Below are positions 8,091-17,293 of a DNA stretch of 64,000 nt, one piece after another (within the stretch, counting starts at the first letter, position 1; the number at the start of each line of letters is the position of its first letter). Source of the stretch: Planctomycetota bacterium (GTDB taxonomy: Bacteria > Planctomycetota > Phycisphaerae > SM23-33); NCBI GenBank assembly GCA_022705325.1, contig JAKJER010000014.1:78541-142540 (forward strand), written 5' to 3'. Both the position numbers and the translations under genes were made by a program. The notes beneath the pieces are model-generated. The model was not told the origin of the DNA. It did no database searches and saw nothing but the letters and a program-made list of their open reading frames with translations.

Positions 8091-9194
8091 CTACGCGAAC
8101 GGTCCGGGCTTGAGGTACGGCTTGAGCGCGTCGAATCGGAAGTCGATCTCGGCGATGTCCTCCTCGCTCAGCTTCAGTTCCGAGAAGACAGGCTTGGCGG
8201 GGACGCTGCCGCCGGGTCCGTAGTGGCGCGAGACCGTGTTCCGGAACACGCCGCGCTTCTTCCAGACGTACAGGTGCGGGCCGCGCAGCCCGCCGCCCGG
8301 ATGCGTCTGGCTCAGGTTCGTCATCAGCAGGAACTTGCTGTACGCGTCTTTGAGCGTCGCGGGGTCCGACCCGCTCTGCTGGAGGTTCCAGATGCGGGTG
8401 AGGAGGTCCGCGTAGACGGCCCGTTCGGTAATCAGGCCCCGCGTGCCGAGCCGCGACTCGTACAACCACCCCAGCCCGCCGCGGGCGCTGAACACGCGCC
8501 GGATGGGCGGTTGAGCCGCCACCAGGGCCCGCGTCCGCGAGATGATCGGACCGGCCTCCTCCTTGACGTACCCGAAGCACGGGAACTCCTTGGCCAGTTC
8601 GATCAGGAGCTGCACCGAGGGGGTCGGCCCCTTGTACGCGACGCCGCCGGTGGTCTGGATAATCACGGGCCGACGCACGACGCCCGCCAGCGCCCGCCAG
8701 TACTGGCGCATGTCGTCTTCCGTCTTGCCCGAGTCCGGCGGCCGCGAGATGATCGCCGTCGGCGCCAGCTTCTCGACGTGCCTGGCGTAGACGAGCATGT
8801 CGGCTGTGTCCTTGCCCTGCACGCCCAGGCACAGCGCCGTGCGGAAGTTGCCAGCCGCCTTCGCCAGCACCTCCATCCCCTGGAGCTTCTCGTCCCGCGT
8901 CAGCAGGTCGACGCTGTCGCCCGACTGCGGCCAGATCATCCCCGGACACCCGCACCAGTCGACGAATCGCGCCTGCCTGGCCAGCACGTCGAAGTCCACG
9001 CTACCCGAGTCCGTGAAGGGCGTCGACAGGATCGGAAACGGTCCCTGGACCTTGGGGTCGGCGGCGGCTGCGTTGACGCTCGGGGTCTTCTGCGGTTCGC
9101 CTGCATGAACGATCCCTCCGGCGACGAGGCCCGACGCGCCGGCCATCGCAGCCCCGAGGACCTGTCTTCGCGTGACGTGCGGCTGTGTGAACAT
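8091..9194 (-). CDS. Tat-exported DapA/NanA (DHDPS) family lyase
   Basis: The 367-aa protein has the dihydrodipicolinate synthase/N-acetylneuraminate lyase TIM barrel. The Schiff-base lysine is K211 in FGYVKEEAG, and GPFPILSTPFTDSG starts the barrel. It carries a twin-arginine type leader (VTRRQVLGAAMAGASG), which is unusual because most members act on cytoplasmic keto-acids. Members with such leaders occur in planctomycetes and may act on sugar acids released outside the cytoplasm. The gene faces the PPC-domain gene with a 10-base gap between stop codons. Substrate is unknown. Confidence 0.82.
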   Translation of the reverse strand: MFTQPHVTRRQVLGAAMAGASGLVAGGIVHAGEPQKTPSVNAAAADPKVQGPFPILSTPFTDSGSVDFDVLARQARFVDWCGCPGMIWPQSGDSVDLLTRDEKLQGMEVLAKAAGNFRTALCLGVQGKDTADMLVYARHVEKLAPTAIISRPPDSGKTEDDMRQYWRALAGVVRRPVIIQTTGGVAYKGPTPSVQLLIELAKEFPCFGYVKEEAGPIISRTRALVAAQPPIRRVFSARGGLGWLYESRLGTRGLITERAVYADLLTRIWNLQQSGSDPATLKDAYSKFLLMTNLSQTHPGGGLRGPHLYVWKKRGVFRNTVSRHYGPGGSVPAKPVFSELKLSEEDIAEIDFRFDALKPYLKPGPFA

Positions 9195-9272
9195 GGCGTT
9201 TCTCCGCTAGTAGATGGCGAGCATGATTCCCCCCGTACGCTGCCGCTCAGCAACGTCCAATCGAGTGTCCTG

Positions 9273-9869
9273 TCAGTCTTGCGGCGAGTCAAGGAGTTCC
9301 TGAAGGCGCTGAGCCAGGGGCGGCTCGAAGCGGGCGGGCCAGTCCGGTCCGATCAGGGCGACCTCCAGCAGGTCCAGAAGATGTACCTGGTCCTTTCGCC
9401 GAAACGACGTGAGCTTCATTCGTACCAGTGCTTCCAGGGCCAGCACGCAGATCTGCCCCTCGCCCGGGCGAGCGGATTCGCTCACGTCGGGGGCCGCCGC
9501 CGGATACTCCGGCTGGACCCTCTCCGCGGCGAGCACCACGTGCACGGCGTCGCGGGCCTTGGCATCGGGGCCGTCCAGGAAGATGTCCATGCCCGCGACG
9601 TGACGGCGAACGAACCCCGCTTTCTCCAGCGCCTCGCTCGCGGCGGCCAGGTCGTCGCGTCGAAGGAGGATGTCCACGTCCTGGGTGTTGCGCACGGCGG
9701 CGGTATCCACCGTGGCCACCCACGCGGCGACGGCGTTTCCGCCGGCAACAGCGTAGGGAACCCCAGCCGCCTCCAGCGCCGCCGCCGCTCGCAGCAGTCG
9801 ATCGCGCACCCGTTCCACGGCCAGCACCATCCTGTCCAGCAGACTGATGTTCGAGGGCATCGGAAGCAT
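9273..9869 (-). CDS. Nucleotidyltransferase-fold protein
   Basis: A 198-aa protein of the DNA polymerase beta-like nucleotidyltransferase superfamily. The glycine pair GG at 43-44 and the metal-binding D64-V-D66 in NTQDVDILL match the fold, and the later region (DAVHVVLAAE ... LIRMKL-like LEALVRMKL) resembles AbiEii/MNT-like proteins. Some of these are antitoxin or toxin partners, but no partner gene sits beside it, so the role is open. The ATG at 9869 is used; a second ATG lies 9 bases inside. The reading frame stays open upstream to 10745 across the next gene, but that part has no recognisable protein. Confidence 0.75.
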   Translation of the reverse strand: MLPMPSNISLLDRMVLAVERVRDRLLRAAAALEAAGVPYAVAGGNAVAAWVATVDTAAVRNTQDVDILLRRDDLAAASEALEKAGFVRRHVAGMDIFLDGPDAKARDAVHVVLAAERVQPEYPAAAPDVSESARPGEGQICVLALEALVRMKLTSFRRKDQVHLLDLLEVALIGPDWPARFEPPLAQRLQELLDSPQD

Positions 9870-9934
9870 CGTCCGTATTGTACCAGAACGCACCTGCGCC
9901 GGAGCGAAAATCGGGCCGCCACGTTCGCTCCGGG

Positions 9935-12502
9935 CTATCTCATCCGCACCGGGCGATCCCTCTCCACGCCGGTGGGGTGGGCCGGGTCGACGTCCACGGG
10001 CGGCCAAAGCGCCTGGCCCTGCTTCTGGGCGGCGATCTGGGCGCGGTCGTTGCCGATCCAGCCGATCTCGTTGGAGTTCAGGTCCAGCCAGAGGGTGATC
10101 CGGCGCCACTGGTCGTCGGTGAGTTTGAGGTCCTTGTGCTGCGGGCGTGTGTTCAGGATCTTCATCAGACCGGAGACGTGGGCGCCGAACCGTCCGGGGG
10201 TCGTCCGCGAGCCGCCCACGCCCAGCAGGTTCAGGCCCGGCTCGCCGGGATAGCTGAACGCCCGATCGTTGCGGGCCAGCGAGGCGTAGCCCAGGTCCGG
10301 CGCCTTGGGGTGCTTGCTGTGGCAGGGCAGGCAGGACTTGTCGAAGACCGGCTCCTTGACCAGCTTGATGAAGTTGAACGGCACGGCCCCGCCCTCGATC
10401 TCCGGCGTCAGCTTCGACGGCGGGCGCTGCATGGCGATCGGGCGGGAGTAGCTCGCCGTCGCGCGCCACTTGTCCTCGTGGCAGCCCAGGCACGAGAGGT
10501 GCTCGCCCGGGTGCACGTACGTCGCCGACCGCATCGAATGGACGGCCATGCCCTTGGCGTCCAGGAGTTGGAAGTAGAGGGCCTTGCCCACCGGGGCCTC
10601 GCAGTACACGCTGCCGTCCTCCTCGACCGGCACGATGCCCAGCGGCATGCGCCCGATGGAGTCGTCGGCGTAGGAGATCATCTTGATCGTGTTGCGGTCG
10701 ATCCGCTCCAACAGTTGGGGGATGACCTGGACGATTCGCATCCACTTGACCTTGACGCCCGGCGGGAGCCTGGCCGCGTCGTCAGCGGCGTAGACGTTGC
10801 CCACGCTGATGACGGCGCGGTGGTGGTCGGGGAGTGCCTCGCGTTTGCCCTGCCAGGTCTGCACGGGCAGCACCGGCGGGCGCGCCCGCGAACGCAACGG
10901 GAACGGATCGCGGACGCGGAAGCGGCCGTCGGGCGACTCGTAGATCAACTCGCGGTTGCCGTAGCGATCCAGCAGGTACAGGCCCGTGTGGAAGTTGCAC
11001 AGGTAGAAGTCCTCGCTCAGCGGCCAGGCCGTCCCGTAGGCATGGGCGCCGCCGGGCTCGACCTCGGGAAAGAAGTACTCCGGCGTGATCCGCTTGAGCT
11101 GGGCCATCCGCCCGTCGTCGGGGATGCGGGGGTCCAGCAGGACCAGGCTGCCCGAGAACCCCTCGTGGTGCCCGACCGCGGTGGCCGTCAGCTTGTGCGA
11201 GCCGCCGATCGGGCGGAAGGAGATCTCCACGTCCGGGCGGAGGAACCGCCCGTGGACCAGGGCCCGTTGCCCGTACTGCTCGGGCTGGACGCCCTCGGGG
11301 ATCGCCCAGTACGGCAAGGGGTAGTTGCCGTGGAAGTTCCGCGGGTCGCGACCGTCGGGGTAGCACTCCCAGTAGTGGTGGGCCGTTCCCCAGTGGCGGT
11401 CGACGTAGTCCCAGCGGGTGTAGGCGATCTTGCCGTCGTGGGTGACGACGGGGGCCCACTCGTTGGTCTCGTGATAGCTCAGCGGGACGATGTCGCCGCC
11501 GTCGCCTTCCATGGAGTACAGCGTGTAGGTCAATGACTTGGGCGTGAGCAGGCAGCGCCCGATCCCGCCGCGCCGCGTCGAGGTGAAGACGATTCGCCCC
11601 GAGGGCAGCAGGTACGGGTCGAAATCGTCGCACGGGCCGTCGGTGAGCTGCGCCAGGCGGCGGTCGCCCGGCTTGAACCGGAAGACGTGCCAGACGTCGG
11701 CGTCCGTGGTGGCGGCGAAGAGCAGTTCGTCCGCGTCGTAGGTAAGCTCGAGCCCGGAAAACTTGCCCGTCAGCTCCTTGCCCCGCCAGGGCCCGTCGCT
11801 CACGGCCGCGCCCTTGAGCAGCGGCTGGGCGTCGAGGTCGCCCTTGAAGTTGCGAAGCAGCACGGGCCCGCCGCCGCTGACATGCCCCGGAAAGCACGCC
11901 CGCGCCTGTTCGATGATGCGGGCGTTGCCGGGCTGTTCGAGCATGCACACGATCGAGTCAAAGTCCAGCAACGGGTTGGCGAAGGCCAGGCGGCGGCGCA
12001 GGGCGCAGACTTCCAGGAAGAGTCTGCTGCGCGGATCGGCGGGAAAGCCGGCCGACGACTTCTTGCGGACCCTGGCCCGGTCCTTCAACCGGTAGTTGCT
12101 GTCGGCGCCCGCGGGCACGGCCGGGCCGGGCGCTGCCGCCTTGGCGGACTCCGTCAGGCGGGCCAACTCCGCCTCCGCCCGGGCCAGTCGCTCGGCCGGC
12201 AGGGCCCCCGTCCGCCGGTAGTGCTGCACCAGCGCCCGCGTGCGGCGCAGGACGACGTCCAGGGGGTCTCGATCGCCGGGCCAGATCAGCGCCTCGGCGT
12301 CCAGCGCCTCGGCCGAGAGACGCTCGCGGAATCCCCGGTTCAACTTGTCCAGCCGCTGGATCTGGCCCTGCAACTCCCCGTATTCCGCCTCCCAGGCTTG
12401 GGCGGCCCCCGGCTGGGACGGCAACGCCTCCGCAACAGCGGATGGGAGCGGGCGGCAGACAAGCAGGACAAGGGCTGAAAGCCAGAACTGTTGATAGCTC
12501 AT
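9935..12502 (-). CDS. HzsA-related secreted protein with two c-type haem motifs
   Basis: The 855-aa protein has a signal peptide (about residues 1-24), a helical region, a TolB-like beta-propeller in the middle (for example FTSTRRGGIGRC), and a C-terminal part with two haem-binding motifs, CLGCH near residue 668 and CLPCH near 725. This order matches the planctomycete family annotated as hydrazine synthase alpha-subunit related. True hydrazine synthase works with beta and gamma subunits, and none is nearby, so a hydrazine role is unlikely. Periplasmic electron transfer or oxidation of an unknown substrate is a better guess. It is transcribed toward the nucleotidyltransferase gene 65 bases away. 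Confidence 0.8.
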   Translation of the reverse strand: MSYQQFWLSALVLLVCRPLPSAVAEALPSQPGAAQAWEAEYGELQGQIQRLDKLNRGFRERLSAEALDAEALIWPGDRDPLDVVLRRTRALVQHYRRTGALPAERLARAEAELARLTESAKAAAPGPAVPAGADSNYRLKDRARVRKKSSAGFPADPRSRLFLEVCALRRRLAFANPLLDFDSIVCMLEQPGNARIIEQARACFPGHVSGGGPVLLRNFKGDLDAQPLLKGAAVSDGPWRGKELTGKFSGLELTYDADELLFAATTDADVWHVFRFKPGDRRLAQLTDGPCDDFDPYLLPSGRIVFTSTRRGGIGRCLLTPKSLTYTLYSMEGDGGDIVPLSYHETNEWAPVVTHDGKIAYTRWDYVDRHWGTAHHYWECYPDGRDPRNFHGNYPLPYWAIPEGVQPEQYGQRALVHGRFLRPDVEISFRPIGGSHKLTATAVGHHEGFSGSLVLLDPRIPDDGRMAQLKRITPEYFFPEVEPGGAHAYGTAWPLSEDFYLCNFHTGLYLLDRYGNRELIYESPDGRFRVRDPFPLRSRARPPVLPVQTWQGKREALPDHHRAVISVGNVYAADDAARLPPGVKVKWMRIVQVIPQLLERIDRNTIKMISYADDSIGRMPLGIVPVEEDGSVYCEAPVGKALYFQLLDAKGMAVHSMRSATYVHPGEHLSCLGCHEDKWRATASYSRPIAMQRPPSKLTPEIEGGAVPFNFIKLVKEPVFDKSCLPCHSKHPKAPDLGYASLARNDRAFSYPGEPGLNLLGVGGSRTTPGRFGAHVSGLMKILNTRPQHKDLKLTDDQWRRITLWLDLNSNEIGWIGNDRAQIAAQKQGQALWPPVDVDPAHPTGVERDRPVRMR

Positions 12503-12635
12503 CGCGTCTCTCTGTTTGGGACCAAACGGATCCAGCCGAATCTGGACTCTCCAACAGACTCATACGCGGCGGGAGAGGATGCATTGCCGACGCGCGGATC
12601 TTTGAACCTCCGGCCCCGCGGTCCGGAAGCGTGAC

Positions 12636-14786
12636 TTACTCCTTGCGGCTGCGGGCGAGGTTCATGAGTACCTGGTGGGAGCCGGTGGTTTCGGGCGCGG
12701 GCGAGGCGCCGGGCGGCTGGTCCGGCTCGGCGGGGCGGCGCTGGACGTAGCTGCCGTCGCTCTGCATGTCCCACGCCTGGCGCTGATCGGCCAGCAGGGT
12801 CTGGAGGACCTCCCACAGTCGCAACCGGGCCGGGCGGTGCTCGACGGGCGTGATCATCTCCACGCGATTGGCCAGGTTGCGGTACATCCAGTCGGCCGAG
12901 CCGATGTAATACTCGCCGTCGCGGGCGTCCTCGGCGGCGTTGCGGAAGTAGAAGATCCGCGAGTGCTCCAGAAACCGCCCGATGACGGAGATGACGCGGA
13001 TGTTGTCGCTCAAACCGGGCGCAGCGGGGCGGAGGCAGCAGAAGCCGCGGACAATGAGGTCGATCGACACGCCGGCGGCGCTGGCGCGGTAGAGGGCCTG
13101 GCAGATGTCGTACTCCTCCAGCGAGTTCATCTTGGCGATGATGCGGGCGTCTCGGCCCGCCCGGGCGTGGGCGATCTCGCGGTCGATCATCTCCATGAAG
13201 CGTTCCTTCATGTTCACCGGCGCGATCAGCAGCTTGCGGTAGGTGCGCTTGAGGGACCGCCCGGTGAGGTAGTGGAACAGCTCGACCACGTCGTCGGTGA
13301 TCTCGCTTCGGCAGGTGAACAGGCCGACGTCGTCGTACAGGCGGGCCGTGCCGCCGTGGTAGTTTCCCGTGCCCAGGTGGGCGTAGCAGCGGACCTTGCC
13401 GCCCTCGCGCCGCACGACCAGGGCGCCCTTGGTGTGCGTCTTGAGCCCGACGATGCCGTAGACCACGTGCACGCCGGCCTTCTCCAGGGCGTGGGCCCAG
13501 AAAATGTTCCGCTCCTCGTCGAAGCGGGCCTTCAGTTCCACCAGGCACACCACCTGCTTGCCCGCCTCGGCGGCGCGGATGAGCGACTTCATGAACGGGC
13601 TCTGGTCGCCCGTGCGGTAGACCGTCACCTTGATCGCCAGCACCTCCGGGTCTTCGGCCGCGGCGCGGACGAACCGCTCGACGCTGGCGGTGAAGTCCTC
13701 GTACGGGTGGTGGACCAGCAGGTCGCTGGAGCGGATCACGCTGAAGACGTCCGGCTCCTCGCCCGCCAGGCGCGGCGGCACGACGGGCGTCCAGGGCTCG
13801 TAGCGCAGCTCGGGAAGGTTGAGGTCCCACACGGGCCGCAGCGACGTGAAGTCCAGCTCGGTGGGCATCTCGTAGACGTCGTCGGCCGTCAACTCCAACT
13901 CCTCCATGAGAAGCTGGAGCAGCCAGGGGTCGGCGTCGGGGGCGTGTTCGAGGCGGATGGCCTTCTCGAAGCGCCGCTGGCGGATTTCCTCGGCCACCAT
14001 CTCCAGCAGGTCGTCGGCGTCCTCTTCCTCGCGTTCGACGTCGGCGTTTCGGGTCACGCGGAAGGGCATGGTGCTGGTGACGGTCATGTTGGGGAACAGA
14101 TCGTCGAGGTTGTGGCGGATGATGTCGAGCATGGAGACCAGGCGGTGCTGCTGGGGCGCTCCGCCCTCCACCCGCACCCACTGGGGCAGGACGGGCGGCA
14201 CCTTGATCCGCGCGAACAACTCCTCCTCCTGGTCGCTGGGGCGGAGCGTCACGCCCAGCGAGACGGTCAGGTTGCTGATGAACGGGAACGGGTGGCCCGG
14301 GTCCACCGACAGCGGCGTGAGCACGGGGAAGACGTTGGCCCGGAAGAACTCGTCCACCCAGACCAGCTCCTCCTTGGTGAGGTCCTCCCAGGTCAGCAAG
14401 TGCACGCCGCGCTCGGCCAGTGCGGGGCGGATCTCGCGGTGGTAGGCGTCGGCCTGGCGCTGGAGCAGCGGGAGGATCTTCTGGCGGATGGCGGCCAACT
14501 GCTGCTGGGGCGTCATGCCGTCGGGCGTGCGCCGGGTGACGCTCTGGAGGGTTTGTCGCTTGAGCCCCCCGACGCGCTTCATGAAGAACTCGTCGAGGTT
14601 GGCGGAGAAGATGCCCAGGAACTTCACCCGCTCCAGCAGGGGCGTCCGCGGGTCGAGGGCCTCGTGCAGGACCCGGGCGTTGAACTCCAGCCAGCTCAGC
14701 TCGCGGTTCAGATAGTCGCCCGGGGCGGCTCGCTCCTGGCCTGCCTTGGCGGGTTCGCCCGTTTCGCTTCGAGGGGTCGTCGTCAT
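12636..14786 (-). CDS. ppk1: Polyphosphate kinase 1
   Basis: A 716-aa enzyme that makes long-chain polyphosphate from ATP in a reversible reaction. The N-domain opens with YLNRELSWLEFN. The phosphorylated histidine is H451 in KTHTKGALVV, and DEFFMKRVGGL, ELKARFDEERN and AHLGTGNYHGGTA are family signatures. Length is normal for PPK1. The ATG at 14786 overlaps the stop of the upstream metallophosphoesterase-HD gene by 4 bases, making it the last gene of a three-gene polyphosphate operon. The N-terminus has a short PAKAG insert encoded by a worn copy of the dispersed palindrome (14740-14753). Confidence 0.97.
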   Translation of the reverse strand: MTTTPRSETGEPAKAGQERAAPGDYLNRELSWLEFNARVLHEALDPRTPLLERVKFLGIFSANLDEFFMKRVGGLKRQTLQSVTRRTPDGMTPQQQLAAIRQKILPLLQRQADAYHREIRPALAERGVHLLTWEDLTKEELVWVDEFFRANVFPVLTPLSVDPGHPFPFISNLTVSLGVTLRPSDQEEELFARIKVPPVLPQWVRVEGGAPQQHRLVSMLDIIRHNLDDLFPNMTVTSTMPFRVTRNADVEREEEDADDLLEMVAEEIRQRRFEKAIRLEHAPDADPWLLQLLMEELELTADDVYEMPTELDFTSLRPVWDLNLPELRYEPWTPVVPPRLAGEEPDVFSVIRSSDLLVHHPYEDFTASVERFVRAAAEDPEVLAIKVTVYRTGDQSPFMKSLIRAAEAGKQVVCLVELKARFDEERNIFWAHALEKAGVHVVYGIVGLKTHTKGALVVRREGGKVRCYAHLGTGNYHGGTARLYDDVGLFTCRSEITDDVVELFHYLTGRSLKRTYRKLLIAPVNMKERFMEMIDREIAHARAGRDARIIAKMNSLEEYDICQALYRASAAGVSIDLIVRGFCCLRPAAPGLSDNIRVISVIGRFLEHSRIFYFRNAAEDARDGEYYIGSADWMYRNLANRVEMITPVEHRPARLRLWEVLQTLLADQRQAWDMQSDGSYVQRRPAEPDQPPGASPAPETTGSHQVLMNLARSRKE
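14740..14753. repeat. Worn CCTGCC palindrome in ppk1
   Basis: CCTGCC-TT-GGCGGG; one arm differs by one base from GGCAGG. It encodes P-A-K-A-G in the variable N-terminal tail of PPK1, matching the P-A-x-A-G peptide given by the copies in the sulfatase. Confidence 0.45.
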
Positions 14787-16156
14787 GTCGCTTGCTCCGT
14801 CGCTCCCGCCGGGCCGCTCAGCCGCCACTGGACGACCAGCCTGCGGCGGAAGACGGCGTTGAACAGGTCGCCCTTGTCCAGGGCCTTCTGTCGCTCGGCC
14901 TCAACGCGGAATCGCGCCTGGCAGCGGACGATGATCCGCCGGGGCAGGACCTCGCAGTCCAGGTCTCTCACGGCCGACAGGTGGTCGCAGTCGAGCCCGT
15001 CGGCCACCCGCAGCAGCCCGGCCAGCACGTCGACGCTGTGGCGGTCGCTGCCGTCCAGCAGGGCGTAGGGCTCGTGCGCGGGCTTGGGCAAGGTCTTGCG
15101 GTGATATCGGGCAACGCACGCCACGATCCGCCGCTCGCGCTCGTCCAGGCCCGGCAGGGGGCTCTGAAGAATGATACGCTGCGAGGTCTTGTGATGGCCT
15201 TGTCGGCCCTCCGCCCAGCCGATGTCATGGAGGATGCCGCCCAGATGCAGCCACAATCGCTGTCGCGGCCCCAGGCCGTGCAAACCAGCCAGTTCGTCGA
15301 ACAGCCTCAGCGCCAGGCGGGTGACCTGCTCGCTGTGGGCGGCCTCGCTGTTGCATTCCTCCGCCAGGTGGCGGGCCGCCCGCAACGTGGCCGTCTCGCT
15401 GACGGGCCCGGCCGGCGGCTGGGCGGACTGGAGCACGTGGTCGAGGCTGCGGCCCTGGACCACCATCTGGACGAAGGCGGCGTCGAGGCGGAACTTGCGC
15501 AGCTCGCGGACGGTCCGCTGGAGGTCGTACTCGACGCGGAAGTGGGCGGCGTCCATCGTCTTGGGCGCGAGGTCCAGCAGGGCGTAGCAGGCGCGGGCGT
15601 CGCCGTCGTCGCTGCGCCCGACGCTGCCGGTGTTGACGAAGAGAACGTCGCCCGCGCGGCGGACGAAGGCCTGGTGGGAATGTCCGCAAACGACGAGGTC
15701 CGCCTGGCAGGAGCGGGCCAGCTCCTCCAGCCGGGCGTCGGGCGTGTCGCCGTACAGGTGCTCGTCGGCGGAGGCCGGACTGCCGTGGCAGAGCAGGACG
15801 CGCCGCCCGGCCTGTTCGAGTCGCTGCTGCACCGGCAGCGAGGCGAGGTAGTCGCGGCTGTCGGCGCTGAGGTGGTTGTAGGCCCAGCTCGCCGCCAGGC
15901 GCTTGAGGGTCTGCTTGGGGGGCTTGTTCCTGGCCCGCCGCCGGGGGACGTCGAGGACCTTCAGGTCGTAGTTGCCGACGACCGAAACCGCCTGGACGCT
16001 GCGCAGCAGGCGGACGGTCTGGTCGGGGAAGGGCCCGTAGCCGACGAAATCGCCGGTGTTCCAGACGGCTGTCGCCCCTTGGCCCCGAGCGTGCTCCAGC
16101 ACCGCCTCCAGGGCGGGCAGGTTCGCGTGGGCGTCGCCGAGAAGGGCGATCCTCAT
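14783..16156 (-). CDS. Metallophosphoesterase fused to a Ppx/GppA-type HD domain
   Basis: A 457-aa cytoplasmic two-domain protein. Residues 1-200 are a YfcE-like calcineurin-fold phosphoesterase: G7-D8-A9-H10, GDFVGYG (35-41), GNYD (61-64, where GNHD is usual), CHGSP (123-127) and CGHSH (157-161). Residues 255-450 resemble the HD domain at the C-terminus of exopolyphosphatases, with H274, the H310-D311 pair in GILHDIGW, H321/H322 and D386. The gene overlaps CHAD upstream and ppk1 downstream by 4 bases each. Placement suggests breakdown of polyphosphate or a linked nucleotide such as (p)ppGpp; the fusion itself does not prove it. The ATG at 16156 matches the domain start. Confidence 0.85.
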   Translation of the reverse strand: MRIALLGDAHANLPALEAVLEHARGQGATAVWNTGDFVGYGPFPDQTVRLLRSVQAVSVVGNYDLKVLDVPRRRARNKPPKQTLKRLAASWAYNHLSADSRDYLASLPVQQRLEQAGRRVLLCHGSPASADEHLYGDTPDARLEELARSCQADLVVCGHSHQAFVRRAGDVLFVNTGSVGRSDDGDARACYALLDLAPKTMDAAHFRVEYDLQRTVRELRKFRLDAAFVQMVVQGRSLDHVLQSAQPPAGPVSETATLRAARHLAEECNSEAAHSEQVTRLALRLFDELAGLHGLGPRQRLWLHLGGILHDIGWAEGRQGHHKTSQRIILQSPLPGLDERERRIVACVARYHRKTLPKPAHEPYALLDGSDRHSVDVLAGLLRVADGLDCDHLSAVRDLDCEVLPRRIIVRCQARFRVEAERQKALDKGDLFNAVFRRRLVVQWRLSGPAGATEQAT

Positions 16157-17253
16157 GGCCCGGCCTCCGCGGGCGGCTGTGCCTCGCCGTCGGCCGGCGC
16201 CGCCGAAGCGGGCGCCTCGGGGCCGGCCTGTCCGCACGGCGCGTGCTGCGAGAGGGCCTTGAGCATCTTCGTCCAGACGCGCTTGTGGGCGCACTTGGCC
16301 CACTCCTGGCCCAGGCGGTCGAACAACTCGCGCCGTCGTCCCGCGCACGCCTGCTCCAGCAGGTGGATCCCGCGGTGCAGGCGTCGCTGCCCGCGGGCCG
16401 AGCCGGAGTATTCGAGCGCCCGCTGTCGCTCCTGGTTGAGGAACTCGGGCAGTCGTTCGAGCCAGACGTCGCAGTCGTGGATCTCGCCCAGGACGGTCTG
16501 GAGCTTGCGCGCCCAGCGGACGGGCTCGGCCAGCGCCCGCTCCAGGAGCGGCTCGAAGATCTCCATCGCGTAGCGAAGGTGCTTGGCGGCGATCCGCATG
16601 GCGTGGTGGCGGTCGGCGGCCTGCGGTTGACGGAGGAACGGCTCGTAGGTCAGCAGATCTTCCAGGCGGGCCGCGATCGTCTGGCTTGCCCGCTGAAGCA
16701 GGGCGTCGGTGAGCGGGGGCGCGTCTTCCGCCCGCTCCAGGCGCTGCCTCGCCCGCAACCGTAGCAGCGAATCGGTCATGCGGTCGATCAGCCCCGACTC
16801 GCCGACGCGCCGGACCATCTTCAGGACGCTTTGCTGAAGGGCGGCGCGGTGCTGGCGGAGGCGAAGCAGCAGCCGCGCCAGGCCCGGACGGGCCTTGCCG
16901 TCTTCCACGCCGGCCAGGAACTGCTCGATGAAGAGGACCTGCACGTCGGCGTCGCGGGCGCGGCCGAGGCTCCTGGTGATGCGCCGGACCTCCTTGGCCC
17001 ACTCCTTGAGCCGCCGGCGCGGCAGACAGTCGCCGAACAGCTCCAGCGCGGTGCGCAGACGCCGGCTGGCCACCCGCATTCGGTGGACGCACTCGATGTC
17101 CTCGGCCCGGGCCGTGCCGTCCATCTCCTTGCCCAATGCCTCCAGGCGATGGAGCATCGCCTCGGCGGCCAGCAGGCGCGTGGCGGCGTCGCACGCGGGA
17201 GCGCCCGGCGCGGAGGACGAGGAGTCGATCTGCCTTTTCGGGAAACCGCCCAT
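16153..17253 (-). CDS. CHAD-domain polyphosphate-binding protein
   Basis: A 366-aa helical protein with the CHAD signature HRMRVASRRLRTALELF near residue 57 and repeated conserved His/Arg/Lys helices (for example HHAMRIAAKHLRYAMEIF), the basic surface that binds polyphosphate in characterised CHAD proteins. No CYTH domain precedes it. It heads the CHAD - phosphoesterase/HD - ppk1 operon with a 4-base overlap to the next gene. The C-terminus is an alanine/proline-rich tail. Likely role: targeting to, or organising, polyphosphate granules. Confidence 0.9.
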   Translation of the reverse strand: MGGFPKRQIDSSSSAPGAPACDAATRLLAAEAMLHRLEALGKEMDGTARAEDIECVHRMRVASRRLRTALELFGDCLPRRRLKEWAKEVRRITRSLGRARDADVQVLFIEQFLAGVEDGKARPGLARLLLRLRQHRAALQQSVLKMVRRVGESGLIDRMTDSLLRLRARQRLERAEDAPPLTDALLQRASQTIAARLEDLLTYEPFLRQPQAADRHHAMRIAAKHLRYAMEIFEPLLERALAEPVRWARKLQTVLGEIHDCDVWLERLPEFLNQERQRALEYSGSARGQRRLHRGIHLLEQACAGRRRELFDRLGQEWAKCAHKRVWTKMLKALSQHAPCGQAGPEAPASAAPADGEAQPPAEAGP

Positions 17254-17265
17254 ATCAGACCTTGC

Positions 17266-17293
17266 ATTCTACCCCTGAGAGGAAGACATGGAA
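17266..17293 (-). promoter_or_regulatory. Promoter of the polyphosphate operon (TAGAAT -10)
   Basis: On the minus strand, TTCCAT (17288-17293) and TAGAAT (17266-17271) are 16 bases apart. The predicted start site is only about 6 bases before the CHAD ATG at 17253 and no Shine-Dalgarno sequence is present, so the mRNA may be nearly leaderless. Confidence 0.45.

Noticed and set aside
9273..10745. A 490-residue frame suggesting a fusion to the nucleotidyltransferase
   Set aside because: The extra N-terminal part overlaps the end of the HzsA-like gene in another frame and is Arg/Gly/Pro-rich without motifs. Only the last 198 residues show a real fold.
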